From Streptosporangium subroseum (GTDB taxonomy: Bacteria; Actinomycetota; Actinomycetes; Streptosporangiales; Streptosporangiaceae): DNA of 34,691 nt. The notes under the pieces are model-generated. The model was not told where the DNA came from, ran no database searches, and saw nothing but the letters and a program-made list of their open reading frames with translations. This document shows positions 23,890 through 32,561 of this stretch, piece after piece; position 1 is the stretch's first letter; each line of letters starts with the position of its first letter. The stretch covers positions 1 through 34,691 of the forward strand of contig NZ_FZOD01000086.1 of the NCBI RefSeq assembly GCF_900188345.1, read 5' to 3'. A program made the translations under genes and the position numbers.

Positions 23890-24369
23890 GTGGCCGACTG
23901 GCACGCGCGCAAGGAAGCCGGGGACCGGCACGAGCATCGCGTCGCACGCGAGCTAGAAGAGCGCGGCTGGACCGTGCAGTTGTGCGGCCAGGGCACCTAC
24001 CCTGCCGCCATCCAGCGGGCGTTGAGCCGCACCGATTCCCAGCTGCGCCAGTTCCCCGACCTGATCGCCGCCCGCGGCACCGATGTCATCACCATCGACG
24101 CCAAGACCCGGATGCACAGCCTCCACACCGGCCGCTACACCATCTCCCGCAAATGCCTCATCGCCGGACTGCACTTTTTGGGCGCACACGCCCCCATCCC
24201 GCTGTATTACGTCTTCGGCCAGATGGGCGTCCTCACCCCCGCAGAGGTCATGCACTATGGCTCCATCGGTTTTCGTCACCCGAGCGGCTCCTACTACCTG
24301 GTCAACAGCCATCTGGCCCACCGCTTCGATGACGTGTTCGGCGCACCGGTGAACTCGATGACGGCATAG
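23890..24369 (+). CDS. PD-(D/E)XK nuclease-like protein
   Basis: A 159-residue protein from GTG 23890 with AAAGGA upstream. The fold has an N-terminal acidic helix (GDRHEHRVARELEERGW), then FPDLIAA with Pro56-Asp57, then VITIDAKTR with D70-A71-K72. Together with Glu15 or Glu21 this gives the E...PD...DxK signature of restriction-like and Holliday-junction-resolvase-like nucleases, with Asp in place of the usual Glu. A later SSYYLVNSH-like strand closes the domain. It follows the sigma gene cluster by 76 bases and is probably part of it. Its role, DNA repair or defence, cannot be fixed. Confidence 0.7.
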   Translation: MADWHARKEAGDRHEHRVARELEERGWTVQLCGQGTYPAAIQRALSRTDSQLRQFPDLIAARGTDVITIDAKTRMHSLHTGRYTISRKCLIAGLHFLGAHAPIPLYYVFGQMGVLTPAEVMHYGSIGFRHPSGSYYLVNSHLAHRFDDVFGAPVNSMTA

Positions 24370-24660
24370 CCGGCGCGACGCGATACCGGCGATCTGGCCG
24401 GCCATGAGCGGCGGATCCAGAAAATCGAGGGCGGCGCGCCTGGCGTCTCCTGGGCCGAGCACTCTTATGCCGACCGGCGCACGCTGCAGGAGAAGGCCCG
24501 TCCGGAGACTCCCGGCGTGCAGCGGAGTTTCGCGGACATCGTCGGCAGCCAGCTCGAGGGAGTCGTCTTCGTCGCCACGGACGAGTTGCGGGGTGATCTG
24601 GAGGCCCGGTACGGCTCGGGCCGGGTCGACATCGAGGGCGTGTGCCAACCGGCGACCTGA
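24370..24660 (+). pseudogene. Open protein-like frame after the nuclease stop, no start
   Basis: Directly after the nuclease TAG the same frame stays open for 96 codons to TGA at 24658-24660. It reads HERRIQKIEGGAP, VSWAEHSYADRRTLQEKARP and FADIVGSQLEGVVFVATDEL, which look like real protein. No ATG or well-placed GTG/TTG with a ribosome site begins it. It may be a remnant of another gene or of a once longer nuclease protein. Confidence 0.35.
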
Positions 24661-24723
24661 AAACGGGGCCGGCGCCCGCGAAGCGGGAGCGCAGATCCAG
24701 GGTAATGGTCAAGGCCAGAGGCG

Positions 24724-25014
24724 CTAGGCGCTTCGGCGGTGACCTTTTGATGCGCCTGGTTCGTCTGCCAGCTGAGCTTTTTCGACCTCAGCGACCGCCA
24801 GGGCTATCGCCTTGGAGATTTTTTCTTTCGTGCGGTTTTTGAGGGATTTGCGCGTAATGTCCAGCAGAGATTTTACCTCGCTACGATCTCCGAATAACTC
24901 ATTGTCGGGTAACTCGGATGACCGCACGTATTCGATGGATTCGAGCACGTAAACACCGTCGGGAGAGTCGTTCCTCAAGATCGGCACCGCCTCTCTAGCT
25001 AACTGCATTTTCAT
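24724..25014 (-). CDS. Small acidic/helical hypothetical protein
   Basis: Ninety-six residues from ATG 25014, with AAGGAG 10 bases upstream. The frame overlaps the end of the preceding membrane gene by 20 bases. The N-terminal part (YVLESIEYVRSSELPDNELF) has strands, and a Lys/Ala-rich helix (KISKAIALAVAEVEKAQLAD) follows. It has no TM segment. The overlap shows it is the second gene of an operon with the 626-residue membrane protein. No function is recognised. Confidence 0.6.
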   Translation of the reverse strand: MKMQLAREAVPILRNDSPDGVYVLESIEYVRSSELPDNELFGDRSEVKSLLDITRKSLKNRTKEKISKAIALAVAEVEKAQLADEPGASKGHRRSA

Positions 25015-26875
25015 TGAAGACAGTCTCCTTCCGCAAGAGTCTCCGGTAGGAATTTGACCGGATGATCGACTGGATCAGTACATACACGAGGTTGGCGCTT
25101 GCTAGGTAGATGAGAACCAACCACCACCATCGCACTTCGATACCCATGAGGGAGGCTGTTCCACTTACCTGATCGATGGCCTGGGCGGTGCCCTCGGCCC
25201 CGCCCTTCTGCGCGGTGCTTCCCGAGACGACAAACACGATGGAGGCGGCGATGGAGACGAAGCCGCCCAAGATGAGGGAGCAGCGGGCGGCGAGCGAGGA
25301 TCGGAGGATGGCCTCGGTGTCGGAGCTGAAGCCGAACCATGAGGCGGCTATCGCCGGCAGGACCAGGAGGACGGCGGGGATGTCGCTGTCGCGCTCGATT
25401 CCCCTGACCTCCGCGATGGCCACCGCGACGATCAGCAAAAACGAGGTCACCGCCGTGATGACCGCACTCGCCAGCGTTCCGGGCGGCACCTCCCCGAAGG
25501 ACACGGAGACCTTGATTTTTTTCCACTGCAGCCCGGAAAAGTCTCGCGTGTAGAGGTGAGCGTAGTTCTGGCCCCGCTTGAGGAGCAGCTGGAAATAGGG
25601 ATCACGGTCGCCGGAGGTCCGCAGGCGGTCTTTCTCGGTGAGCGACTGGATGTGGGCACAGTCTCCCCGGCCGTCGGTCTCCACCTCGGAGCCGCTCAAT
25701 TTTTTTTCGCATTCCGTGCAGCGCAGAGTTTGCTCCATCAGATATTGAGATTCCGGAGCTCTTACCTGCAGGTGATACGACTTGGAAGTGAACGCCATGT
25801 CGGGAGCCATCTGCAGCGTTACCGGCCGCAATCCCAGCATGAGGCGGATCCAGTGGCGAAGATGCTTGGACTTGTTGGGAGGGATGGTCGTCCGGGAGTA
25901 AGAAATCTGCAGCCGACGGGAATCCGGCATGTCGGAGATAACGGCGACGACGGGCGTGGAGCGGGCGAGGGTTCTTACGAACTCCTTCAGCCACGTGACG
26001 TTCCTTGGCTCGATATCGCTCTGTGCGTTTATGCCGATTCGGAAGAGCGCGATCGCAATCATTTTCTCTATGGTCTTGTGCGGTATGGGCTTGTTTCCGC
26101 AGGTCAACATCAAGAAGATGGCTTCGGCCGCGTCAATGCCGTCGGGGTTGGCGGCTCCGCGGCGAGGGGTTTGGCGGAGCGCCGCATGCACCAGGAAATG
26201 AAGGGAGGAGGAGATGAGCTGGAGGGTCTCCTCATAACAGAGGATGTCGACGCTCCGGCCCTCGCGATCTCGAACCTGGAAGTTGTCGATCATCTCCTTT
26301 TTCGAGCAGTTCAGGATCGGGACATAGGTTTCTGAGGCGCCTTCGTTTCCGGCGGAGTCGTCCTCGGCGGGAACACTTAAGCCGGTGAAACCTTCCATCC
26401 AGGAGGGTTCGACGAGTGCATCCGACAACGAAATTTCGATCTTGACGTCCTGTACGATCACGCGGCCTTCGAGGGAGACCGTTTCTACCGTTCGCATCCT
26501 TGACTTCTCGGGCTGGAGAACCAGGGAGATGAACATCGGTAGTGATGTCATTTTCCCCGAATCGACGGCCTCGGCTTGAAGTTCAAAGGCTCGTCCCAGG
26601 TCGGAGCTGCTCATGTCGAGAAGGGAGATGTCCTCCTCGTCGGCAGTGGAGGGTCGTCCGGCCGTGGCCTGTCGTTTGTATCGGTAGTTGATCACCGTAA
26701 GCAAGGCCAGTACGAGTACCACCCATACGCCGATTGCCCAGGGGCGTAGGTGAAATAACGGCGACGGCGATGCCGCGGTAGGAGCGTCCTCCCAGGGCAT
26801 CGGCATGAAGGCCGGCCAGCCCAGAGCCAGGGCACTCATTCCTAGCGTCATAGACGCGATCTTGAACCGATTCAT
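24995..26875 (-). CDS. Large membrane protein of unknown function
   Basis: A 626-residue protein from ATG 26875. An N-terminal signal-like segment and a second TM helix (AIGVWVVLVLALLTVINY) lie near residues 5-65. A soluble domain of about 400 residues follows; it includes a possible zinc knuckle (CTECEKK and a later DC). Three or four TM segments near 465-605 close the protein (TAVTSFLLIVAVAIAEV, VLLVLPAIAASWFGF, WWWLVLIYLASANLVYVLI). The ribosome site is weak. Codons are less GC-biased than in the relaxase. I do not recognise the family. The downstream 96-residue gene overlaps by 20 bases. Confidence 0.7.
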   Translation of the reverse strand: MNRFKIASMTLGMSALALGWPAFMPMPWEDAPTAASPSPLFHLRPWAIGVWVVLVLALLTVINYRYKRQATAGRPSTADEEDISLLDMSSSDLGRAFELQAEAVDSGKMTSLPMFISLVLQPEKSRMRTVETVSLEGRVIVQDVKIEISLSDALVEPSWMEGFTGLSVPAEDDSAGNEGASETYVPILNCSKKEMIDNFQVRDREGRSVDILCYEETLQLISSSLHFLVHAALRQTPRRGAANPDGIDAAEAIFLMLTCGNKPIPHKTIEKMIAIALFRIGINAQSDIEPRNVTWLKEFVRTLARSTPVVAVISDMPDSRRLQISYSRTTIPPNKSKHLRHWIRLMLGLRPVTLQMAPDMAFTSKSYHLQVRAPESQYLMEQTLRCTECEKKLSGSEVETDGRGDCAHIQSLTEKDRLRTSGDRDPYFQLLLKRGQNYAHLYTRDFSGLQWKKIKVSVSFGEVPPGTLASAVITAVTSFLLIVAVAIAEVRGIERDSDIPAVLLVLPAIAASWFGFSSDTEAILRSSLAARCSLILGGFVSIAASIVFVVSGSTAQKGGAEGTAQAIDQVSGTASLMGIEVRWWWLVLIYLASANLVYVLIQSIIRSNSYRRLLRKETVFNENAVS

Positions 26876-27613
26876 CGTACGGATGCGTTTGCCTCTCTAG
26901 CCTCGCCCGGTCGGCTGCGTCTCACGCGGCATAGAGGTAATCGCTTCAACCATGTGTTCGGTTTACGGCGGAGGCGCTGATGATTGATTTCTTAATCAAG
27001 CCGAGACCGAATTAGGCTTGTCTCCTAGAATCCCGTTCTACGGGAAAGCCCCATGAAGGCCAGGGTGTTGATATATCGCCTAAAGGCCGCAGGCGGCTCA
27101 GATCCTCATCCGAATACTCGCTTGAAAAATGATTCGAGCTGGATGGAAGCGCTCGACGGTGAAAAACGTTTATTGAAGGCCGCGCGCACCTCAATACATA
27201 ATAAATAAGGACAAATTGGATCACTTGGTCTTTTCATCCTGTTTCAGGGAGCCTAAGAGCGAGGATCACTTTGATGGGCTGACCTGCGCGAAGAGGACAG
27301 CGGCGTGGCTTGCCCAGGATGCGCCGAGTCTTCGGCTGCGCATTCGCTCGCTCGCCAGATTATTGATCCCACCGAGTCCGTGACCTGCGTCATCAGGATG
27401 AAAAGGCTTGGTGGACTTCGATGCGTGGGGTCGGCTGAGATGTACCTCGAACGGGAAATAGTCGAATTCCACCGCCCACATGTACCGGTGTCACATTGGA
27501 GGCCGTCCTCGATAGGACCTAAGGCTTGATACCTGTGCCGTCATTTCCGGGACGCGCTACCGACCGCTATGGAATAAGAGGAGCCGGTACGTACACAACC
27601 AAGGAGGCACCCC
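26876..27613. other. Long intergenic region with AT-richer DNA
   Basis: No gene is supported in these 738 bases. The part from about 26980 to 27240 is AT-richer than the surroundings and includes AATACATAATAAATAAGG. Short open frames lack ribosome sites and family likeness. Promoters for both flanking transcription units are expected here. Confidence 0.3.
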
Positions 27614-27994
27614 ATGTTCCGGCGACGTCTCGCCGCAGTTGCTATAACCGTCGCCCTGGCCGCGACCAGCGCCGTCAGCTCCACCCCCGCAGCCGCCACC
27701 TCCTCGGCCGCCCTCTACACCGACATCTCCGTGACCGTCACCCTCGCCCAGTGCCCCCGTGGAGCGCGAGGCGTCAAACGAGTGAACATAACGATCACCA
27801 CGCCGGGCACCTCCGGATCCAACTGGAACGGAGACACCGTCAGCGGACTGAAGGCGTTCACCGGCAACAACCTCGTACAGGGCACCAACTTCTGCCAGAC
27901 CGGAACCGGCATCTTCGGCGGAGGCATCGGCTACTACAACACCTGGCAGGTCTACAGATACTTCTCCTGTAGCGGCCAGCGCACCTACGTCTAA
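27614..27994 (+). CDS. Small secreted protein
   Basis: A 126-residue protein from ATG 27614 with AAGGAGG upstream. It has a textbook Sec signal peptide: Arg-rich start, AVAITVALAATSAVSSTPAA core and an Ala-rich cleavage site near residue 28. The mature part of about 97 residues is Gly/Thr/Asn-rich with three cysteines. It contains VTVTLAQCPRGARGVKRVNI and FGGGIGYYNTWQVYRYFSC. It is probably an exported beta-rich protein; no enzymatic motif is seen. It is a single gene followed by a strong hairpin. Confidence 0.8.
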   Translation: MFRRRLAAVAITVALAATSAVSSTPAAATSSAALYTDISVTVTLAQCPRGARGVKRVNITITTPGTSGSNWNGDTVSGLKAFTGNNLVQGTNFCQTGTGIFGGGIGYYNTWQVYRYFSCSGQRTYV

Positions 27995-28003
27995 CCCGTA
28001 GAC

Positions 28004-28040
28004 GACGAAGTCCTCGGCGCATCGCACCGAGGACTTCGTC
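28004..28040 (+). terminator. Perfect 14-bp hairpin terminator
   Basis: GACGAAGTCCTCGG (28004-28017) pairs exactly with CCGAGGACTTCGTC (28027-28040) around a 9-base loop. It starts 10 bases after the stop of the secreted-protein gene. No T run follows, as is usual for actinomycetes. Confidence 0.8.
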
Positions 28041-28959
28041 ACGCCTCTGGCCTCCCCGAACGCCTCCTCACAGTGAACCTGATGAGAGCTGACGGGCCTC
28101 GAGGTCCGGTGACTTTGCCGCCCTCCCTTGCCCCGGGTGATCGGCGAAGGCCGGGCATGTGGCCGTGGCGGGTTCCGGCGCATGTGCTGGGCGTGGCCGG
28201 GCGCCTGCCGGGCCGGCGGATGCTTGATGAAGCGGTGGCGTCCGGCCACATCGGCGAGTCACGCGCATGACGACCCACTCCGCGGCCAGCGCCGGGGCGC
28301 CCAGCCGCTGGCCGCGGTCCAGGTCTTCGCGGCGCTCGACGATGAGGTCTCGGAGGCATTCGACCGACGGGGCGGATCGGCCGTCCGCCGCCGGCGGTGA
28401 GACCCGCCGCCCCCTCCCTCGACTTGACGCGGCTGCGCCCGCCCGGCGCGCCAACCGGTGGTGCGCACCGGGCGCGGCCCCGGCATGGGCGTGCCTCGTT
28501 AGGCGAAAATCACCGGGTCATCGGATGACCGGTCCTTCGGAGGAGCCCGCCGAGACGATGGCGTGTCCGTGCCACATAATTGACGTTATGGAGTACGGTG
28601 AACCCGGCCACCCCCACCCCAGCCCCAAATCGGGAGAAAACCCCCGTGATGACAGCAACACCCCAAATCCCTACCTGGCGCTCGACAACGCGAAATCCAT
28701 CGTTTTTCGACATAAACACCGACGTCAGTCGCGAAGATGCTGAATTCGACCATCGAGGTGTAATCGTCGCACCACACTATGAGTGGGTTTTTCTGTCGCG
28801 TTATCGCCGAAAAGGCGCAACAGCGGTCATCGCGTGTGTTCGGCGGGCAGAGGCGGCATCGGCCCCCGAACCGGGCAGGCACCGGGCGCGGGAGGCCGCA
28901 GCCGGGCGCCGCGTCCCCTCCGGCCGCCCGGCCCGCCGTCTAATCCGGGAGGGTGCCCG
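28041..28959. other. Intergenic region before the integrase
   Basis: No gene is convincing in these 919 bases. A minus-strand frame at 28068-28454 has a protein-like stretch (RDLIVERREDLDRGQRLGAP then ALAAEWVVMRV) but no ribosome site, so it may be debris. The AT-richer part at 28600-28800 may hold integrase regulation or an attachment site; no direct repeat was recognised. Confidence 0.25.
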
Positions 28960-30096
28960 ATGAGCACACCGCCCCCCGCCGCGTCGACCGCGATCGCGCG
29001 CGACCCGCTCCCCCACGCCGCCGCCGGCCGCCCGGGCACGGTCGCGTTCTTCCGCGCCGCGCCCGAGCACCGCCGACCGGCGCTGGCCGCCGCGGTCGCC
29101 GCGCTGCCCGCCCTGCCCGCGATCGACCTGGAGGACGCCTACGGGGTGCACCGGCTGACCGCGATCTGGCTGGAATCACAGAACTCACCGGCCACCGCCG
29201 CGGAGTACTACCGCGACCTGACGATGTGGCTGACCTGGTGCGCCGCCCGCGACCTGAACGCGCTGGGCGCGCGGGTCGCCGACGTCGATCTGTACAAGAG
29301 CGACCTGACCGCCCGGTATGCGCCCGGCACCGTGGCCCGCCGGCTGTCGTCACTGTCGTCGTGGTACCGCTACCTGCTGGCCAACGAGGCCTGCGAACGC
29401 AACCCCGCCCTGGCCAGCAAACGCCCCCAGCTCACCGCCCAGTCGACCACCACCACCAGCCTGTCGCGCCACCAGGTCACCCTCTTTTTGCAGACGGCCG
29501 CCGCCGACGCCGGCGCCCGGGTGAGTGAACGCGACCTGGTCCGCGCCCGCACCGCCGCCCTGCTGGCGGTGTTCGTCACCACCGGCCTGCGGGTGGCCGA
29601 GGTCTGCGCCGCCCGGATCGACCACCTCGGCCACACCGAGGGCTACGACGTGCTCTGGGTCACCCGCAAGGGCGGCAAACGCCAGGCCATCCGACTGGAG
29701 GCCCCGGTCCGCGCCCTGATCACCACCTACCTGAGCCGCCGCGCCACCATCGATCCCGCTGGCGTCGATCCGGCGCAGCCGTTGTTTGTCACCGTGGCCA
29801 CCGGCCCGCACCCCGGGGGTAAGCCGATGGACCGCCAGGCCATCGGCAAACTGATCCGGCGGATCGCCAAAACCGCGGCCATCCCCTCCTGGGCGAAGCT
29901 GACCCCGCACTCGCTGCGGCACTCCTTCGTCACCCTGTCCCTGGACGCCGGAGCCGCCCTGCGCGACGTCCAAGACGCCGCCGGCCACGCCAACGCCAAC
30001 ACCACCCGCGCCTACGACCGCAACCGCGGCAACCTGCGCCGCCATCCCGCCGGCCGCCTGATGACCTACCTCGCCGAAGCCGAAGACCACCACTGA
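28960..30096 (+). CDS. Tyrosine recombinase / integrase
   Basis: The ATG at 28960 was chosen because GGGAGGG lies 6 bases upstream; this gives 378 residues. A SAM-like core-binding domain spans about 60-160 (TAAEYYRDLTMWLTWCAARD). The catalytic domain has the full set: Arg in TTGLRVAEVC, Lys in RKGGKRQ, His-x-x-Arg in PHSLRHSF, His in AAGHANANT and the nucleophile Tyr in TTRAYDRNR. It would integrate or excise the element or resolve multimers. The XerC/D-like size and layout are compatible with either. It is the only recombinase of this type seen here. Confidence 0.92.
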   Translation: MSTPPPAASTAIARDPLPHAAAGRPGTVAFFRAAPEHRRPALAAAVAALPALPAIDLEDAYGVHRLTAIWLESQNSPATAAEYYRDLTMWLTWCAARDLNALGARVADVDLYKSDLTARYAPGTVARRLSSLSSWYRYLLANEACERNPALASKRPQLTAQSTTTTSLSRHQVTLFLQTAAADAGARVSERDLVRARTAALLAVFVTTGLRVAEVCAARIDHLGHTEGYDVLWVTRKGGKRQAIRLEAPVRALITTYLSRRATIDPAGVDPAQPLFVTVATGPHPGGKPMDRQAIGKLIRRIAKTAAIPSWAKLTPHSLRHSFVTLSLDAGAALRDVQDAAGHANANTTRAYDRNRGNLRRHPAGRLMTYLAEAEDHH

Positions 30097-30465
30097 CCCA
30101 CCGGCCCCCGGCCGCACCGACCGTCGTCCCCGGCCCGCGCACCACCGTGCACCTCGCGCTGCCAACCGTCGAGGCGGCCGGTCAGCGATCGAGGCCCCTG
30201 CTGGATGCCCTGATCGCTCGTAGCCGACCACCTGATCTCCAGCTCCCACGGCGGAGGCCTCGAGTCGGTGATCCGAGCTGACTACCTGGTCGGACTGCAT
30301 CGCTTCACTTGCCTGGCCACGTAGTTCATCGCGGGTTTGGGGATCGCACCTGAGCGCCCAGGAACCGTACCTTTTGATCGAAATCTGGGCGTGAAAAGGG
30401 CCGTCATCGTTGTCCGATGACGGCCCGGGGCGGAACTATGCGACGTGTTAGATCAACCTGAGCGG
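30097..30465. other. Intergenic region after the integrase
   Basis: No gene is supported. A minus-strand terminator hairpin lies at 30398-30426. A region downstream of an integrase is a usual place for attP, but no partner repeat was recognised in the window. Confidence 0.3.
30398..30426 (-). terminator. Rho-independent terminator of the two-TM gene
   Basis: GGGCCGTCATCG (30398-30409) pairs perfectly with CGATGACGGCCC (30415-30426) around a 5-base loop. On the minus strand TTTT follows the stem, so it ends the minus-strand transcript from the gene at 30466-30900. Confidence 0.8.
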
Positions 30466-30900
30466 TCAGGCAGAGCGGCCATACCTGGTGATCAGGTAGA
30501 GGCCGGCGACGAACACGAGGGCGGCAGCGAGGCTGGCGGCGATGACCGTGTAGATGCCGGGGGCGTCGACCGAGCTGCCGATCCACGCTGCGGCGACGGC
30601 CATGAGGCTGCTGGCGGCGGCCAAGATCAAGGTAGCCACGGCCAGCTCTCCGGCGGACCACGGGTTGTTGCTGTGCCTGATCGTCAGCCCCTCCATGGTC
30701 AGGCTGACCTCGGCCTCGTTGCGGGAACGCTCGCCATCGGCCCGCGCGGTCGGCTTCTGCTCGCTGAGGTCAACCTCGGTGAACGACTGAGAGCCGGCAG
30801 CCTTCGCCGAGTTCAGGGCGCCGTCGTCACCGTCGCGGCGCTCCTCGAGCAGAGGGTGCTCCTCCCGCTGCCGCGCGTCGTCGGCGATGAAATCGTTCAT
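30466..30900 (-). CDS. Two-TM membrane protein with acidic N-terminus
   Basis: A 144-residue protein from ATG 30900 with AGGAAG 6 bases upstream. The N-terminal 75 residues are charged and probably disordered (QREEHPLLEERRDGDDG). Two hydrophobic segments follow: about 83-106 (ELAVATLILAAASSLMAVAA) and about 115-138 (YTVIAASLAAALVFVAGLYL). No motif reveals a function. A strong terminator follows, so it is monocistronic. Confidence 0.7.
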   Translation of the reverse strand: MNDFIADDARQREEHPLLEERRDGDDGALNSAKAAGSQSFTEVDLSEQKPTARADGERSRNEAEVSLTMEGLTIRHSNNPWSAGELAVATLILAAASSLMAVAAAWIGSSVDAPGIYTVIAASLAAALVFVAGLYLITRYGRSA

Positions 30901-31080
30901 GCGTGTCTTCCTGTCTGTTGTGGTGACGGTGCTGCTTCTGCGCCGAGGCGTGGAAGCAGCGACGCCGGATGTGCCTGAGTCCCACGTGCATAGTACCAGT
31001 CGAATTGTGCGTGGAATGCGACTCTTATACGCGTCTCAGGCTGACCGAAGTGAATGCTAAAATCTGACCAAGATCAATAA

Positions 31081-31100
31081 ATAAGTAACTATTTACTTAT
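31081..31100. promoter_or_regulatory. Palindromic operator candidate
   Basis: ATAAGTAA (31081-31088) and TTACTTAT (31093-31100) form a perfect 8-base inverted repeat with a 4-base spacer. It lies in an AT-rich stretch unusual for this GC-rich DNA and about 475 bases from the ribbon-helix-helix gene, which is a candidate binder. Confidence 0.45.
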
Positions 31101-31362
31101 GGAACACATGTTTGGATCGGCCTTTGCTGTCGCAGCGGGGCCATTGACCGAACGGGAGAGGTTTGCGCGTCAGTCGCTCGCAGTGATGAAACACCCAGTT
31201 AGGGAGGAGGCATCGAGTTGGCTGCAGGGCAGAATCCCGTCAGGGTGCGTGGCGGGCTGACGTACAGCATCGAGTGATCTGGCAAGGTAGCCGGGGGCGT
31301 TGCCTGCCCAATAGATGCTTGCAACCAGCTCGCTCGGAGCGGTGCCTTAGTACGTGTTTTAG

Positions 31363-31391
31363 TTGACTTCAATGATGCAGCAATGCATACT
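31363..31391 (+). promoter_or_regulatory. Possible promoter for the ribbon-helix-helix gene
   Basis: TTGACT (31363-31368) is followed after 17 bases by CATACT (31386-31391). The -35 is good and the -10 is poor. It lies about 180 bases before the gene at 31575. Confidence 0.3.
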
Positions 31392-31574
31392 CGTAACAAG
31401 CGTGAGCATGAAACTGGCTCGCGTGACGGCGGCTCACGCCTTGATCTTGGGAGGGGATTGCATTGAAAACATCGACAACCAGGCAAAACCCCAGAACGTT
31501 TGAGATCCAGACGCGGCCGCTGATCATGGCTTTCTGCGCCCAGATAGCCATCTCATGGAAGGAAGGGTTGTGCC

Positions 31575-31862
31575 GTGACCAGGAACGCAAGCATCGACAG
31601 GACGCAAGACGGCGCCCAGCTGCAAAAGCGGTCCGCCGGCCAACGAACCAATGCGCCTCTGGAACGAGTGACTGTCAACCTCACCGCGCGCTCATCTCAA
31701 GCCCTCGATCATGCAATCGAGGTCACTGGAGACAGCAAGACCGATGCGATCAACCGAGCTATCCAGGTCTATGCCTTCATCGAAGAGATCCTCAGCAACG
31801 GAGGGGTGGCCTATGTCCGTCCCTCATCGGATGCCGAGCTCGAGCGGTTGCGGTTCATCTAA
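31575..31862 (+). CDS. Ribbon-helix-helix (CopG-like) protein
   Basis: A 95-residue protein from GTG 31575 with GGAAGGG upstream. The core LERVTVNLTARSSQALDHAI is the beta strand plus helix of a ribbon-helix-helix fold. TGDSKTDAINRAIQVYAFIE is the second helix; GDSKTDAINRA is very typical of actinobacterial members. The N-terminal 30 residues are polar and probably disordered. It may be a DNA-binding repressor or the antitoxin of a lost pair; no toxin gene follows. A palindrome at 31081-31100 could be its site. Confidence 0.7.
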   Translation: MTRNASIDRTQDGAQLQKRSAGQRTNAPLERVTVNLTARSSQALDHAIEVTGDSKTDAINRAIQVYAFIEEILSNGGVAYVRPSSDAELERLRFI

Positions 31863-32561
31863 TACCCTCTAAGTGACTTCCCTACCTGGCGCGATACCGC
31901 ATCGGGGAGTGGAAGCTCAGACCTGTCTGCTGGGTGCCGGATGTGCCTGATGTCCCAACTGAAGCCATCGCAGGCAACCGCACTGGTCTGAAGGAAAAGC
32001 TCCCGGCTCCCGGGAGATGTAGTCCCGGGAGCCGGGAGCGCCCTAGCCACCGCAGCTGACTGCTCACCTGCTGACCAAGCGTTGGTCTCGGCGCGGCCCG
32101 GTCTGCAAGATAAAGCGTCTTCGATCTCCGTGGCGACAAACGTCACGATTCGCATGATTCTGATTACCATTTGTTATAAACGAGTGTGAGTGGAACGGGT
32201 CGGAAATTCGCTGTTGATCTTTGATGATGCTGGTCAGCGGCGTCCAGGCGGTGTACTTGTGCGGCCTCGCTTCGCACCTACAAAAGCCACGCGCAGATTG
32301 CACAGATCTTGATCGATACTTATGCCGTTGAGCGGCTCGCCGGAGCAGCGCCGATGGTACATATTCGAGCATGCATACGGCAGAAGATAACCGCCTTGCA
32401 GAAACACTTCGACCTGGCTGCGTCTGCGCGACGAAGGCCGCCTGCAGGCTGTCAGAATTACACAGGCGAAACTGCCACGAGTCGTCGATCCCGGTCCGAC
32501 CCAACGCAACTCGGCACCCCGGCTCCCATCAAGCCGGTCACGCACCGCGCTGATCGTCGCC
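31863..32561. other. Intergenic region holding a long hairpin
   Basis: No gene is supported between the ribbon-helix-helix gene and the TPR gene. The only clear feature is the 17-base perfect stem at 31999-32039. The remainder shows no family likeness on either strand. Confidence 0.3.
31999..32039. terminator. Perfect 17-bp hairpin between convergent genes
   Basis: GCTCCCGGCTCCCGGGA (31999-32015) pairs exactly with TCCCGGGAGCCGGGAGC (32023-32039) around a 7-base loop. On the minus strand it is followed by TTTT, which fits a terminator for the TPR-gene transcript; it may also serve the ribbon-helix-helix gene. Confidence 0.7.

Larger units (their letters stand above)
30901..31574. other. Divergent intergenic region with operator-like palindrome
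   Basis: No gene is supported between the two-TM gene and the ribbon-helix-helix gene. The AT-rich centre holds the palindrome at 31081-31100 and a promoter-like pair at 31363-31391, given separately. Confidence 0.35.

Noticed and set aside
23831..23956. Short frame MNTRTPEELQALLRSAKGMP before the nuclease
   Set aside because: It overlaps the nuclease start in another frame and ends quickly; a leader peptide is possible but not supported.
22341..23996. Minus-strand frame of 551 codons across the sigma cluster
   Set aside because: It crosses several well-supported plus-strand genes and shows shadow composition.
27012..27224. Minus-strand 70-codon frame in the AT-richer gap
   Set aside because: No ribosome site, no family likeness and composition not typical of coding DNA here.
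28068..28454. Minus-strand frame with RDLIVERREDLDRG
   Set aside because: No ribosome site and the remainder is low-complexity; at most a gene remnant.
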